Source of the DNA: Fulvia fulva
Taxonomy: Eukaryota; Ascomycota; Dothideomycetes; Mycosphaerellales; Mycosphaerellaceae
Direction: 5' to 3'
Assembly (NCBI RefSeq): GCF_020509005.1
Contig: NC_063014.1
Coordinates: 1,426,001-1,490,000, forward strand
Length of the DNA stretch: 64,000 nucleotides
Part shown: one piece after another, positions 1-12,194 of the stretch
Position numbering within the stretch: position 1 is the stretch's first letter
Layout of the letters: the number at the start of each line of letters is the position of its first letter
Notes under the pieces: generated by a model
The model's input: the letters and a program-made list of their open reading frames with translations, nothing else
What the model was told of the DNA's origin: nothing
Databases searched by the model: none
Position numbers and translations under genes: made by a program

Positions 1-215
1 CGCTTAAGAGACAAGGGTACTATATCGTAGTAGGAGACTTTAATATATACTACCCTTCCTAGGAAAGCCTTATATAGCTATACCCTATAGCTAACGAAGT
101 AATCGACTTAATAGTAAGCAACGTAATTGCTATTAATATCCTAAAGGACCTAGGTACCTAGAAGAGAGGGGGACTCTAAGGTACGATCGACCTCTCCTAG
201 ATCTTAGATAGCTAC
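1..215 (+). pseudogene. LINE B1, 5' visible piece (endonuclease region of ORF2), RIP-mutated
   Basis: The window opens inside ORF2 of a non-LTR retrotransposon. Near base 30 the plus strand encodes V-V-G-D-F-N, the core GDFN motif of the apurinic endonuclease domain that nicks the target DNA. The same stretch recurs in LINE B2 (from 20459) and LINE B3 (from 35851) with few changes. Several in-frame TAG codons stand where Gln or Trp is expected. The piece is interrupted at 216 by Gypsy-1 and resumes at 7547 with a 5-bp duplication. The 5' end of LINE B1 lies before the window. Confidence 0.85.
211..215. repeat. Target site duplication of Gypsy-1 (left copy)
   Basis: GCTAC directly precedes the 5' LTR and is repeated at 7547-7551. 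The uninterrupted LINE B3 has GCCAC at the matching place (near 36061), which fits a 5-bp duplication with a C to T change. Confidence 0.88.
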
Positions 216-399
216 TATTACGGGCGACCCGCGCTACTTCACTACCGAAGCGTCGGCCCGGCTAAACCGCGGACCTTCCGTATCGGGTTAGCGCGGCTTA
301 GCGCTTCCTTATAAGCCCGCCGCGCCTCACGCTCCTCTTTCGTAGCTTCGTAGAACAATAACTATCTCAATTAGACTCTATAGTACGCGCGCCCTTATA
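216..399 (+). repeat. Gypsy-1 5' LTR (184 bp)
   Basis: It matches 7363-7546 along its whole length with only transition differences. A TTATAAGC stretch near 309-316 is a possible core promoter. Inverted terminal dinucleotides TG/CA have become TA/TA. Confidence 0.92.
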
Positions 400-739
400 G
401 TTTGTTCTACTACCCTACCTAGATTACGGATTTAGGTAAGGGACGGGTAACAATAGGATAGAACTCGAATCGCGAGATCGCGACACCCTAGAACACGGTA
501 AGGCGTATTGCGCGTAGATACCTAGAGAGCGTAACGCGGCGACATTATTAGTAGGTAGTCGCGCGTTAGTAAATAGTCAGGATATAGGTATCGTTACGCC
601 TCCCCCGAACAACCTAGACAATATGACCTTATAGATAGATAGCGGTATACTGCTACCCTAGAAGCCTAATTAGAAGGGTAAAGGTAAGTAGTAACGCACC
701 TCTCTTTTCCCCGACCTCTCCTCTTTTCCTTAGAGTTAG
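400..739 (+). other. Gypsy-1 leader between 5' LTR and gag
   Basis: About 340 bases follow the LTR. I could not match a primer binding site to a known tRNA because the sequence is RIP-altered. No coding pattern is clear here. Confidence 0.5.
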
Positions 740-2660
740 ACATAGGACGACAACCGGCGTGTTATATTTAATACCGGTGTCGCGTTATAGTAAGAGATTA
801 ACAAAGTATTATAGAAGGCTATCGACCGAGTAGTAGCTAGCGAGATTAACTTTATAGAACTGTTCGAGTTTAAGCTCGAAGAGAACCCTAACGACCCCGA
901 CGAACTAGACGAGGTGTATCTATTACTCGACGAGGCAGAGTATATCCTCGTATCCGAATACTAGAATGTCGATCTAGACAAACTCGTAAACCTCGCTTCC
1001 TAATACCTAAAGACTACCTACGATTTAGTACTATAGGTAGTTAATACTATAATTACTAAAGGCTAGTAACTCGATGTAATAGAGCGAGCTAATACCGTCT
1101 AGAACGACTAGTATACTACGCTATATACCGAGTACGACCGCATCTATAAGATGCTATAAAGCGAAGAGGCTATAACGTAGAGCATAGCCGCGGACCTTAA
1201 GAGTAAGAAGGATTACGACCTAGCCAAGTTGTAAGAGGTAGAGAAGAAGTATAAGGAAGCTAATAACTTGTATAAGCAGTTTAGTAAGATCTACGAGAAA
1301 GAGAAGAAGAAGGTATAGGATGCCGAGGTAAAGAAGTAGGACGCTAAAGCAAAAAACCTGGCCCTATAGAAGGAGATCGATAACTTGAAGGCTCGACTCG
1401 AAGCTATAGGTACTATATAGAACGAAGGAGGCAATCGAGGCCGATCTAGTCGCCGACCCTCTCGTTCCTGCCTACGTAAGACTTCACTCGAGTAGCTAAT
1501 ACGTAAGTAACGCGAAGCTACTAGTAGAGACGGGGGTAGTAGTAGTAGAGATAACGATAATAATAGCAATAGCGGAAGACATAATAACCGCCGCGATAAT
1601 CGCCTACGCCTAGATAACCGCGACTCGAGACTACGTTCTAGTCGTATATAGACACTACTTACGGACCTCTCTAAACGCCTATTTACTATCGACCGTACCC
1701 TAACTCGCGGCATAGAGATTAGGAAAGGCGTGCTAGATCCTAGACACTTTAAGAAGGATAACGATCCGAATTTCGATAGCTAGTATAGTAGCGTGCTCCT
1801 AAAGTTGACTATAGCCACTTTCCGTATAGAAGTAGATAGTCTACGCTTCGTGTACGGATAGACCTAAGGAGATCCCTAGCGAAGCATTAAGCCGAGGATC
1901 CCTATACTAGGGCAACAGTCCTTTAATAAGTTTAAGATAGGCGAAGAACTATTAGATTAGATAACACGCTAGTATAGCACCCGTAACGAAGGAACTAAGG
2001 CTATAGTTGATATCGCTACCTATAAGTAAGAGTAGGGCGAGACCTTTATAGCCTTCTACGCTCGCTATTCGAAGCTACGTGCCTAGATAGAATAGAGCGA
2101 TAAGACCGAGCTTATACTATTCCGTAACCGACTAAACCGTAAGTACTTTATTAAGACCTTCGGTAACCGCGAAGTCGACCGTCGACTATATAATATATAG
2201 GACGTTATCGAAGAGTATACTACCCTAGACGAGAGCTTCTACGAAACAGACCGCCTATACCCGTAGAAGGAGCGTCCTCGTAGTAACGGTAACGGCGGCT
2301 AGAACAACTAGAATAGCTTAGTAGCTACTAGTGCCGCTATAGGCGTAGTAGGTGCCGTAGTCTAGCGTCCTCCGTAATACGCCGGTACTAAGAAGAAGGA
2401 AGATCTGCCCGTTCAATTATAGAATCTACTATAGCTTAACCGTAAGTAGCGCGAAGAACTTAAGAAGTAAGGTAAGTACTACCGCTACCGTATAGGCTCG
2501 TATATATCGACTAACCCCGAGTGCCCGATATACGGTTACGATAGCGACTATTGCCTACCGCGACTACGAAATAACGCGAACGCTAACCCGAACCTTAGCT
2601 CCCTTACTACAGACCTATAGTAATAGGGAAATAGCACGACCGCTACCTAAGCGTAGTAGA
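740..2660 (+). pseudogene. Gypsy-1 gag (capsid/nucleocapsid) pseudogene
   Basis: Read through its TAG stops, the plus strand gives a long charged N-terminal half rich in Lys and Glu (about 1190-1420), probably coiled coil. It is followed by an Arg/Ser/Asp-rich basic stretch (about 1430-1640) and a capsid-like region (about 1740-2260). Near 2520-2555 a short Cys-containing block (C-P-I-Y-G...Y-C) looks like the remains of a CCHC zinc knuckle whose Cys and His codons became Tyr (TGC to TAC, CAT to TAT). The product would package the element's RNA. The exact start cannot be fixed because of the mutation load. Confidence 0.7.
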
Positions 2661-2699
2661 TAGCGGTTAACCGAACTTCCTAGGTCAGAAAGAGCATAA

Positions 2700-5600
2700 G
2701 ATTGAGAGACATAGAATGTAAGAGGCGGACTATAGTAAGGGCGAGCTAAGATTGTTAGCTTACGTACTAAAAGGATAACAACTAGATATATATCCTTATA
2801 TAGTACTACTAGTAATAATACAACATAAAAAGGCTCGAGGCCTATTAGATTCTACGAGCACATCTCTCTTTCTTAACTAGAAATTTATACGCAAACATAT
2901 AATACCCCTCTTCGAGCTAGTAAAAAGTAAGAGGCTTACGCTAGGAGATAGAAAGGTAAGTATACGGCGTATTACCTACGTAGCCTTAATCGACGTAGTT
3001 ATCGGTGGTCATTACGAGCAAATAATATACTACGTAACCGACCTCGAGTACGACATCGTCCTTAGACTACTATAGTTAAGCTAAGTACAACCCCGATATC
3101 TTCTAGGCTATAGGTAAGGTGGCTTTTAGATCCGACTACTACTTTGGTTATTATCTACCTAACCGGACATCGACAATAGTACAGTCCCTAAACTACCTTA
3201 GAAGGTAGGCATAAGTACGATACGGACTAGAGCCCTTTACTAGAACCTCCGGTAGGTTTATAGTAGGAGGGGCGGAGTTGAATGTCTTATCGTTTAGTAT
3301 AGGCGACGAAGAAGAGGTAGACTACTAGGGCGTTTCTTAACGTATATAGGAGATGTACGCGTACCGGCCTAGAGCTAAGTACTTCTACATCTTACCTACG
3401 GGACGTAAGGACGAGGGCGGCGACCTAAAGCTAAGTGCTATAGCGGCTAATGACCTAGATTAGTTCCTAAACAAGCAATTTAACTACAATCCGAAGGAGA
3501 AGCTCCTATAGATATATTATAACATCGCGGACGCCTTCTCGGCGAAAGATTATAAGGGACTCCTACCTTATCGACCCGGGATAGATTACGAGATTTATAT
3601 TAAACCGGACGGGCCCTAGGAGCTACTATATCGCAAACCCTACGGCTTGGCTAAGAAGGAAAATAAAGCTATGAAGAAGTAGATACTAGAGTAATCCGAA
3701 GAAGGCAAAATACGTAAAGTAGGCTAAAAGACAAGTCAATCGCCTACGCCGGTCCTAGTTATAAGGAAACTAGGTAGAGGGCTACGAGTATATATCGACT
3801 ACCGCGGCCTTAACGCTATTACGATTAAGAACAGATATCCGATTCCCCTAATATAGGAGACGCTTAACCGTATATACGGTAAGAAGTACTTTACGAAGCT
3901 AGATATTGTAGTAGCCTTTAACAAGTTACGTATTATAGAGGGGCATAAATAGTTAACGGCATTTACGATACGGTACGGTATATACAAATGCCTCGTATTG
4001 CCCTTCGGACTATATAACGGCCTAGCCTCGTTCTAGTCTTATATTAATAAGGTATTATAGGAACATTTAGATAACTTCGTCTCCGTATACCTAGATAACG
4101 TACTAATCTTTAGCGATATACTAGAAGAACATATCGAGTATATACGTAAAGTCCTTATTAAGCTTAGAGACGTAGGGCTGACGGTAGACATCGATAAGTA
4201 CAAATTCTATTAGTAGCGAGTCAAGTACCTAGGACTAATTATCACGCCTAACGGAATTGAGATAGATCTAGAGAAGCTCGAATGTATATAGACATAGGAA
4301 GTACTAATAAACCTGAAAGATATATAGGCCTTCCTAGGCTTCGCTAACTTCTACCGCCGCTTTATTAAGGCCTTCTTACGACTAGCCGCACCTTTGACCA
4401 ATCTGACAAGAAGCGAAGGACCTAGTAATTATAAGAATCGGAGAATCGACTAGACAGTAGATTATTAGCGCGCCTTTGACGTATTGAAAGCTACGTTTAG
4501 TAAAGCGGGCATACTCGCGTATTACGTTCCGGGTAGACAGACCGTAGTAGAGACGGATTCCTTAGACTTTATAAACGTAGGAGTGTTATTATAGTATAAT
4601 AACGAAGGCGTTTTGTACCCGGTAGCCTTCTATTCGAAGAAGCTTAGTCCGTAGGAGTGTAATTACGAGATTTACGACAAGGAGCTCCTCGTAATTATTA
4701 AGGCCTTCGAGGAATAGCGACCGGAGCTAGCCTATACACTAGATAATAGTAGCGAGCTAGTTAAGGTATTTACGGACTATAAGAACTTGGAATACTTTAT
4801 AATGACGAAGTAGCTAAATCGTCGGTAAGTACGGTAGGTAGAGTTCCTATCGCAATTTAACTTCTAGATTATATATCGCCCCGGGGTATAAGGAACTAAG
4901 CTAGATAGCCTAACGAGACGTAGCTAGGACCTTCCGTAGGGGGTGGACGATCCGAGAAATCAGTACTAGTATTAGACATTGCTTCCGCCGGAGCGATTCC
5001 TTAAGATCGACTCTATATAAGCTACTGTCGAAGATACGCCCGAGGAGGAAGACACGACTCTACTAAACCCTAAAGCCGTAGAGTTCATTCTAGAACCTGA
5101 GCTAGTACCTTAGTCAGTATAGCCTACGTATAAAGTCTAGATTAAAGCCGAACTCGAATACCGTATAACGACTACTTACGCTTTAGATAGCGAGCTTAAA
5201 GTAGCTATTAAGCTACTATAGAAGGATAGTAGCACTATCCCTCCTTTGTTATAGAAGGCGAAGATACACCCTACGTATTATAAGGTAGATAGCGACATGT
5301 TATATATCCGTAATTAGTACGAAGGTTAGAGCCTATAGGTACTAAATGACTAAGCTCTATAGACTCGATTAATTAAGATCAACTACGATACTCTAGTAGT
5401 AGGACATCTAGGGCGGGCACGTATATACGAACTCGTAGTACGTGAATTCTACTAGCCTAGGCTAGTAAGATCCGTACGTAGATATACCGCGAATTGCCGT
5501 ACCTACCGTATATCGAAATCTCTATACACCTAGCCACTAGGATTATTGTACCTACTTTCTATTTCGGACCGACCTTAGAGACATATCGTAGTCGACTTCG

Positions 5601-7350
5601 TCGTCGAACTTCTAGACAGTACCGTTAACGGTATGACTTATAACAACATTATAACCGTTACGGACCGACTGACTAAAGAAGTCGAGTTGATTCCTATCGG
5701 AGCTATAATAGTATAGAACGCGGTAAGACTTTTCCTTAAACACGTCTTTTGCCGTCGAGGCCTACCTAATACTATTACCTCGGATAGAGGGCGGTAGTAG
5801 ATCGCGACTTTCTAGAAGAAGCTCTATAAGATATTACGTATCAATCGTAAGCTAAAATCTCCCTACTACCCTAAGACTAACGAACAGTCTAAGCGTACGA
5901 ACTAGGCTATAGAATAGTACCTACGTATGTTCGTTAACGAGGTACAAAGTGATTAGGCAGACTAGCTTTATCTAGCGCAATTCGTAATTAATAACTATAT
6001 CTTAGAGACTACCGGCGTATCTCCTCTCTATACTACGCTTAGCTATAATCTAGAATTTACGGAGCGTATCGACGTATAGGTAGGTAAAGACCGATAGATG
6101 ACGACACTATAGCGATTAGATAGCAAATCTACCGAGACGTTTATTAAGCGACTATATAGCCTATATAAGAATCTATAAGAGAATATAAGAATGTCGTAAG
6201 CGCTATAAGCTAAGGCCGCGAATCGCTATCGAAGCATCCTACTAGATTATAAAGTAGGCGACATAGTGTACCTTAGTATAAAGAATATCCGTACGACACG
6301 GCCGTCTAAGAAGCTCGATAGACGATACGCTAGTCCCTATAGAATCACTAAGGTAATGCCTACTAGACTCTCGTATAAGCTAGACTTGTTAGATACGATA
6401 GTAGGGCTCGATAACTGCTTCTACACCTCCCTTCTACAAAAAGCCGACGACCTAAACTTGCCTCTACTCGAAGACTAGTACCTCGTACCGCCGCCGCCGG
6501 TAGTTATCGAACCCGATACGACCGAAGCTAATACGATCGCCGACGTAGTAGCTATACCTACTTCCCCGATATACGAAGTAGAGAAGATTCTAGACATATA
6601 TACTCGTAAGCGAGTAGGTAAGGTAAAGAAGGGATAGAAGCGTAAGGTGGACACTTAGTACAAGGTGAAATGGCTAGGATATTAGAATAAGGAGGATAGT
6701 AAGACCTAGTAACCGGCTAAGGATATGTTTAAATACGTAGCCGCCGCTATTATAGACTTTCACTATAACCGGCCGGAGTTGTCTACGCCTATAGGTTTCG
6801 TAGCTCTATCCGACTAGTCTCTACTAGCTACTAAGGTGCTTAGGCTTAATACGATTAGGGTCACTTAGTAGAACGACACCGTTACAAATAAGTCGCCTCG
6901 AACTATACCTTTAATAGAATCTACTCCGTATATATTTACTACGTACCGCTATACTAGCTAGATTACGGGGAAGCCTACCGTCGTAACTAGGGTCACCGGT
7001 CTTATCTACTACCCTTAGCTCTACGATAGTACTAGTAGTTATACCGATACTCTAGTAAGACCTATAGAGCCTATAATAATACCTAACCTTAGCTATAAGG
7101 ATTATACGCGAGTACTAGCCGAAGATAGACTTAGGTCTAGGGTAAGCTAGCTAACTAGGCAATATATTTCTCGAAGGAAGCCGGTCGCGGATAGGCTAAA
7201 GGATGAACTAAAGGTAGATTTAGAGACAGAGGTATTACTAGATAAGGACAAGGCTCTAGAGGATAATTAGGCTTTCGCGAGACTATAGAGTAGTATAGGT
7301 AAGTGGCCTTATAAGATAGATAACGCTTAGAGGACTAAGGCGTGTTTTAG
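2700..7350 (+). pseudogene. Gypsy-1 pol pseudogene (protease, RT, RNase H, integrase, chromodomain)
   Basis: Domains seen in order: an aspartic protease near 2840-3110 (L-L-D-S-T-S, then E-Y-D-I-V-L); RT about 3745-4290 with [16 protein letters not shown] and the active-site block Y-L-D-N, where the second Asp is now Asn; RNase H about 4470-4900 (E-T-D, Y-D-K-E-L-L); integrase about 5400-6150 (V-D-F, T-D-R-L-T-K, S-D-R-G); a GPY/F-type region at 6266-6478 that is still open for 70 codons; and a chromodomain about 6570-6760 (Y-K-V-K-W-L-G-Y). After the chromodomain the frame continues in pieces for about 190 codons to the polypurine tract. A chromodomain would steer integration to marked chromatin. 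Many TAG stops and the YLDN change make it dead. Confidence 0.88.
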
Positions 7351-7362
7351 GAGAGGGGGTAC
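7350..7362 (+). other. Gypsy-1 polypurine tract
   Basis: A G-rich run (GGAGAGGGGGT then AC) lies directly before the 3' LTR, where plus-strand DNA synthesis is primed. Gypsy-2 and Gypsy-C carry similar G runs ending in TAC or TAG at the same place. Confidence 0.8.
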
Positions 7363-7546
7363 TATTACGGGCGACCCGCGCTACTTTACTACCGAAGCGT
7401 CGGCCCGGCTGAACCGCGGACCTTCCGTATCGGGTTAGTGCGGCTTAGCGCTTCCTTATAAGCCCGCCGCGCCTCGCGCTCCTCTTTCGTAGCTTCGTAG
7501 AACAATAACTATCTTAATTAGACTCTATAGTACGCGCGCCCTTATA
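7363..7546 (+). repeat. Gypsy-1 3' LTR (184 bp)
   Basis: It is the same length as the 5' LTR (216-399), with about five C/T or G/A differences. It is followed by the right GCTAC duplication at 7547-7551. Confidence 0.92.
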
Positions 7547-10421
7547 GCTACTACTATATAGTAACCTACTATAGGATCGAACATAAACTCGAGGCGTCGT
7601 TAGACTATATACTAGTTAGGACCTCTATTACAATATAGATATAATATATACTAGCGAGAACCCCTAAGCTAAACTAGGGAAAGGCCTACTAGGCTAATAT
7701 CTAGGTATACCTCGACGACTCCGAGAGGCTAGTCTAGATCGCGTAGTAGTAATATAATAGTAAAGACGAGATAGACGAGGTAGTCTAAGGGTTTATAGAC
7801 GAGATAAGAAAAGCGACCTTACTTTACGTTCCGCTTACTTAACTAATAATATAGTCTAAACTATACTAGACGCCGAAGTATACTACGATAGGAAGAGAAG
7901 TAAGGAGAGCCCGCCGGGTATAGACGAGTAGCTATAGCGAGGAGGCCTAGAACGTATATAGGGAGGTATACTAATAGAAGAAAGCTACGATACGGAGGGA
8001 GAAAGTAGTCGGCTAGAGAGCTATAGTAGAAGAAATCGCCGGTAAGGTAGCGAGGATATAGAAGCTAGCGAAATAGGCCCGATAGGACCCTATATAGGGC
8101 CCCTCCTTCTCTATCCTAGCGCTATAATCGCCTAGTAGCCCGGTTAGCGACCCTAAGGCTAAGGCGCGTCTACTAGCTAGTAAGTTCTTCCCGCCCCTAG
8201 TCGAGGCTAATCTAAGCGATATAAATAGCTCTACTCTCCTAGCCCCTAGTATCGCGGTCTAATAGAATCTATCCGAGGGAGATATTACCGCTATACTTAG
8301 GAAGTTACCGGCGAAGAAAGCCCCGGGGCCGGATAGGATCCTAAACGAGCTACTAAAGAAGTATAGAGATCAACTAGCCCTAGTAGTCGTAACGATCTTT
8401 AACGCCTGCCTATAGACTAGATACTACCTAATAGTATCTAAATAGTCGACGATAGTAGTCCTACGTAAGCCGTAAAAGGAAGACTATACGTAGGTGAAGT
8501 CGTACCGCCTAATTGCGCTCCTTAATACTCTTAGGAAGGCGCTTAAGAAGCTAGTTATAACGAGACTCTCCGAGGCGGTAGAGGAACACTCCCTACTCCC
8601 GGACACCTAGATAGGTACGCGCCTATAGCGATCGACGCTATCCGCGATAGAACTTGTTACCTCTTAGGTAAAGGCTATCTAGTATAGGAATAGGGACAAG
8701 GTAGTATCCTTACTTAGTCTAGATATATCGGGAGCCTTCGACTACGTATTATACCCGCGGCTACTCTATATCCTAAGGTCGAAAGGACTCCCTAAGTAGC
8801 TCGTTAACTTCGTACGGTCCTACCTCCAAAACCGTAGTACGTCGATCCTAGTCGGCTAGTATAGAAGCCTATTTTAAGTAGTCTATACTAGAATCCCGTA
8901 AGGCTTAACGCTAGTACCTATTCTGTTCCTCTTCTTTATAGCGACGCTACTCCTAGCCCTAGAATCCTAGAACACCGCTACGAGCGGCTTCGTAGACGAT
9001 ACGAATATCCTAGCGTAGTCTTCCTCGACTAAGGAGAACTATAGGCTACTAGAAGAGAAGTACAAGATCTACGAGGACTAGGCTAGGAGGTATAGGGCTC
9101 GGTTTGCCCTAGAAAAGTACAATCTAATACACTTTACGCGCCGGCTACGGCTCTATAATATATATACTTCTATCTAGATATAGGGGCACACGACTAACCC
9201 GGCAAATTAGCTTAGGATCCTCGGACTATAGGTAGACCCGGCGCTACGGTAGAGGAAGCACGTATAGGCAATATTACGGAAAGCTAAACAGAATATAGCA
9301 TTATACTAGAGGCTCACTACGTCTATATAGGGGGCGGACTTCCGGTAGTTACGACTTCTATATACGGCTATTATACGGCCGGTCCTTACCTATAGCAGCC
9401 AAGTGTAGTCCTTAGGCAAAAGGGCCTGCCTATCGAAGGGACTCGTCGCGCCGCTAGCGAAGATCTAAAACTAATGCCTAAGGAAGGTCACCGGGGTATA
9501 TAAGTCGATACTAACGAGGATACTTAAGTACGAGACCGCTATACCGCCGCTCGACCTATATATCTAGGGACTACGTACCTCCTACTTAGGCAAGTCGGCA
9601 TAGTACCTAGTATAGAAGGTTATCGCTAGTGTAGTCGTAAGGGCCCGCGAATCAGTACTAGCGTATAGGGGCATTCGACCCGGAAACGAGCCGAACTACC
9701 GGGTAAGGGACGAATAGCTAGTAATATAATAGGAAGGTAAGAAATCGTTTATAGAGCAACTATAGAAAGAAAGGTGGAACAACTAGGTTATAGGGTATAG
9801 TAGACGCCCTTAGCTAGCGGGACAACCTAAGGAATAGTTAGCTACAAAATCCGCGGTCAAGTACCCCCCGAAGCTTATCTACTACCGCCTTACGAGGGTA
9901 TAGAGTAGTATAGCAACCTAACTACGAAGCGAACACATCGGCCTCTAGGGGTACCTATTATAGAGGAAGGTTCTAGGATATACAAATACTAGCTACCTCT
10001 ACGGCTATCGCTCCTAGAACGTACGGTACGTACTCCTTATCTATCCGAGGTAGTCGCTAGGAAGGGGGGAGTAGATAGTAAAGGCGAGGAACCGGACGAT
10101 TAGGGCACTTCTTAATAACGTTAAGGACCTACGGCGTATTACGAACTAGATACTAGAGAAGGGCTAGCTAGAACAGTACCGCCTAGTAGGAGTAGTATAG
10201 GAGGAGAGGATACGACGTAGCGCGACGAGACCGGCTAGGAGCGGGGGCTAATAGGGTAGTAATATAGACTACGTACGTTTAGAGGGAAAGCTAATCTAGA
10301 TAAGGAGAAGTCGGGGGCGGGAAGGGTTTTTGCCTATTAGGGTTTCCCTTTATATATAATAATAGATATATACCTATATAGGCCGGATAGGGTCCTAGAA
10401 TAGGGGAATAACAAATCTATC
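7547..10421 (+). pseudogene. LINE B1 ORF2 remainder (endonuclease end, RT, CCHC) and 3' UTR
   Basis: This continues LINE B1 after Gypsy-1 and runs parallel to 36061-38942 of LINE B3. The RT region starts near 8280 (K-K-A-P-G-P-D). It includes S-L-D-I-S-G-A-F-D near 8720, and the active-site block F-V-D-D at 8989-9000 is still intact because its Asp codons are GAC GAT and lack TpG. A C-terminal Cys/His knuckle near 9998-10045 has its Cys codons turned to Tyr. Gln and Trp positions are TAG. Coding ends near 10255. A hairpin (10319-10350) and an ATCT tail follow; the tail was the target of Gypsy-2. Confidence 0.88.
10319..10350 (+). other. LINE B1 3' UTR hairpin
   Basis: AAGGG pairs with CCCTT around a loop that keeps TTTTT on the 5' side and GGGTTT on the 3' side. 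The same design is seen in every LINE 3' end in the window (see the finding on the shared hairpin). Confidence 0.65.
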
Positions 10422-10941
10422 TATTATAGTCTCTCTATAGAGTATATAGAAGGTAGGGACAGAAGAGCCTTAGAGTGCTTAGAAGTCGTTAAGAAGTGAT
10501 AGTCTAGCTTAGTATATAAGCGCCAAGAATTATATACCCCGTAATATTCACTACGGGACCTAGCCCTCTAAATTCACCCCTCTACTAAACCTTAATAGAT
10601 TCACTTCGGCTCGTAACTATATGACTTACGGTACTCCCGCGAGTACCCGCGACTACGCTAGACCCTAGAAGAAGCACGTAGAAGACTCGGAACGTAGGGC
10701 AGGTTAGAATAAGGTTTTGAGTAAAGCTACTAAGCGCGGCTTCGTATAGGTTAGCCCTATTAATACGGGGACACGTACTCGCGAGGGTCGCGTATAAATA
10801 TCTAGCCTTCCCTAGGCCTCTCTTACTTTCTTCGTCTTTCGTTTTATGTAGTAATTATACTATACCCTTTTGTATCTATACTTCGTACCTATATTCTCGC
10901 TTTTACCCTTATATCTTATAGGCTAGGCTCTCGCCCTAACA
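10422..10941 (+). repeat. Gypsy-2 5' LTR (520 bp)
   Basis: It matches 16194-16713 without length change. Differences are transitions, and the 3' LTR keeps slightly more CA and TG. A TATAAATA box is at 10793-10800, followed by a pyrimidine-rich stretch typical of fungal promoters. Confidence 0.93.
10793..10800 (+). promoter_or_regulatory. Putative TATA box in Gypsy-2 LTR
   Basis: TATAAATA is followed by a CT-rich region inside the 5' LTR. The same box is at 16565-16572 in the 3' LTR. It is the likely core promoter of the element when it was active. Confidence 0.5.
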
Positions 10942-10974
10942 TTACGAAAGACTAACAAACCGTTAACTACTCGA

Positions 10975-12194
10975 GTCATCCTTATAGGTGACTACGCTAC
11001 CGATAGAGGTGTTAACCTCGATAACTAAGACACTCTATTCCACTTTAGTAAGTAGACTAATATCCCCTTCTCGAACGCCGCTACCTTCGGTACCTAGGTA
11101 AACGCTAACCCCGATACCGCCTACGCTCTTATTAACCGTACCGTCTCCTCTTTCCGCGAGACCGCCTAGTAGGTCGAGCAAACAAACAACTAAGTAACAT
11201 ACCTTTAAGGTATTATAAACACCTTCTAGAACCTCGTACCGTACGCCGACGATAACCGCCGCTAGTACTTCTCTAAGAAGGTTAATAACCTAGACGAGTT
11301 CGACGGTAATAAGAGTAAGTTCGAGGTATTTAAGATATAGCTTACTATTAAGCTATTAGCTAATGCCGACCACTTTCCGTAAGAGAAGGACAAGGTTACG
11401 TACGTCTTTTCCCTCCTTCGGGGAGACGCCGCGGCTTAGGTATAATACTATATCGATAACGCTACGTAGACTATCGGCTACCCGGACGTCCTTACCTTAA
11501 TATAGGACCTCCGTACTACCTTTAGTGATCTAGACCGTAGAGCTACCGCCTAGAACGCTATCTATAACCTCCTCTAGAAGAACAAGAGCTTCGCCGAGTA
11601 CCTCGCGGCCTTTAACCGCGATATCGGGTTTACCGGCTATAACGAAGAGACTAAGAAGAGCACTCTCCGCCGTAGCTTATTAGTAGAGCTTCTTCGAGCC
11701 CTCGAGGATAAGGACGTCGGTACTATAAGCTTCCGTAAGCTCGTCGAGACCTACTAGCGCCTCGACTCTAATATAGAATATACCGCCTCTCTCCTCGCTT
11801 CCCGTTCTTAAGGTCGTTAGCCTCGTAGTCCCGGAAGCCACTTCGCTACTCTACTAGGCGCCGCCGCTCCTACGGCTCTCCCTCCCGTCTCTATAGGTAA
11901 CGCTATAGATCTTAGCGCTAGTACCGCCGTCTCTTAAGTCTAGGGCCTCGTTAACGGTAAGCTTACTCCCGAAGAGAAGCTTCGCCGTCGCTAGGCCGGA
12001 CTCTATACCTACTACGGCGGTCTAGGCTATATCGTAGCTAACTGTCCGTAGCTCGCTACCCGTAACGCCCGTAACCCGGTTCGCGGCGCTATCGGCGCTA
12101 TCGAGCCTACTTCTACTACTCCCGCTAAGTAGGAAAAAGCCTAGGTCTTCCTTATCGACGCGATAAAGACTAAGAATAACGTTTACTAAAAGTG
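10975..12194 (+). pseudogene. Gypsy-2 gag pseudogene
   Basis: Read through about twenty TAG/TAA codons, the frame gives a capsid-type retrotransposon gag domain (about 11290-11800). Near the end it has a zinc knuckle (about 12010-12055) reading Y-Y-G-G-L-G-Y-I-V-A-N-C, where the first Cys residues and the His have become Tyr by G to A or C to T change. The frame ends at TGA 12192-12194, and pol follows at once in another frame. The product would form the virus-like particle. Confidence 0.82.

Larger units (their letters stand above)
216..7546 (+). mobile_element. Gypsy-1: complete Ty3/Gypsy chromovirus, RIP-inactivated
   Basis: A full-length LTR retrotransposon with two 184-bp LTRs, a G-rich polypurine tract, a 5-bp target duplication and a gag-protease-RT-RNase H-integrase-chromodomain order. 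It is inserted in the endonuclease part of LINE B1. The LTRs start TATTACGG and end CTTATA, which are TG...CA ends altered by CpA to TpA change. The two LTRs differ at about five positions, all transitions, so they cannot be used as a simple clock. No frame remains open beyond a few dozen codons on the coding strand. Confidence 0.92.

Noticed and set aside
1291..1713. 140-codon open frame on the minus strand
   Set aside because: Antisense to Gypsy-1 gag. RIP puts stops in the sense strand and the opposite strand stays open by composition; the chain is low-complexity Arg/Ser/Leu.
3799..3987. 62-codon minus frame
   Set aside because: Antisense to the Gypsy-1 RT, with no domain of its own.
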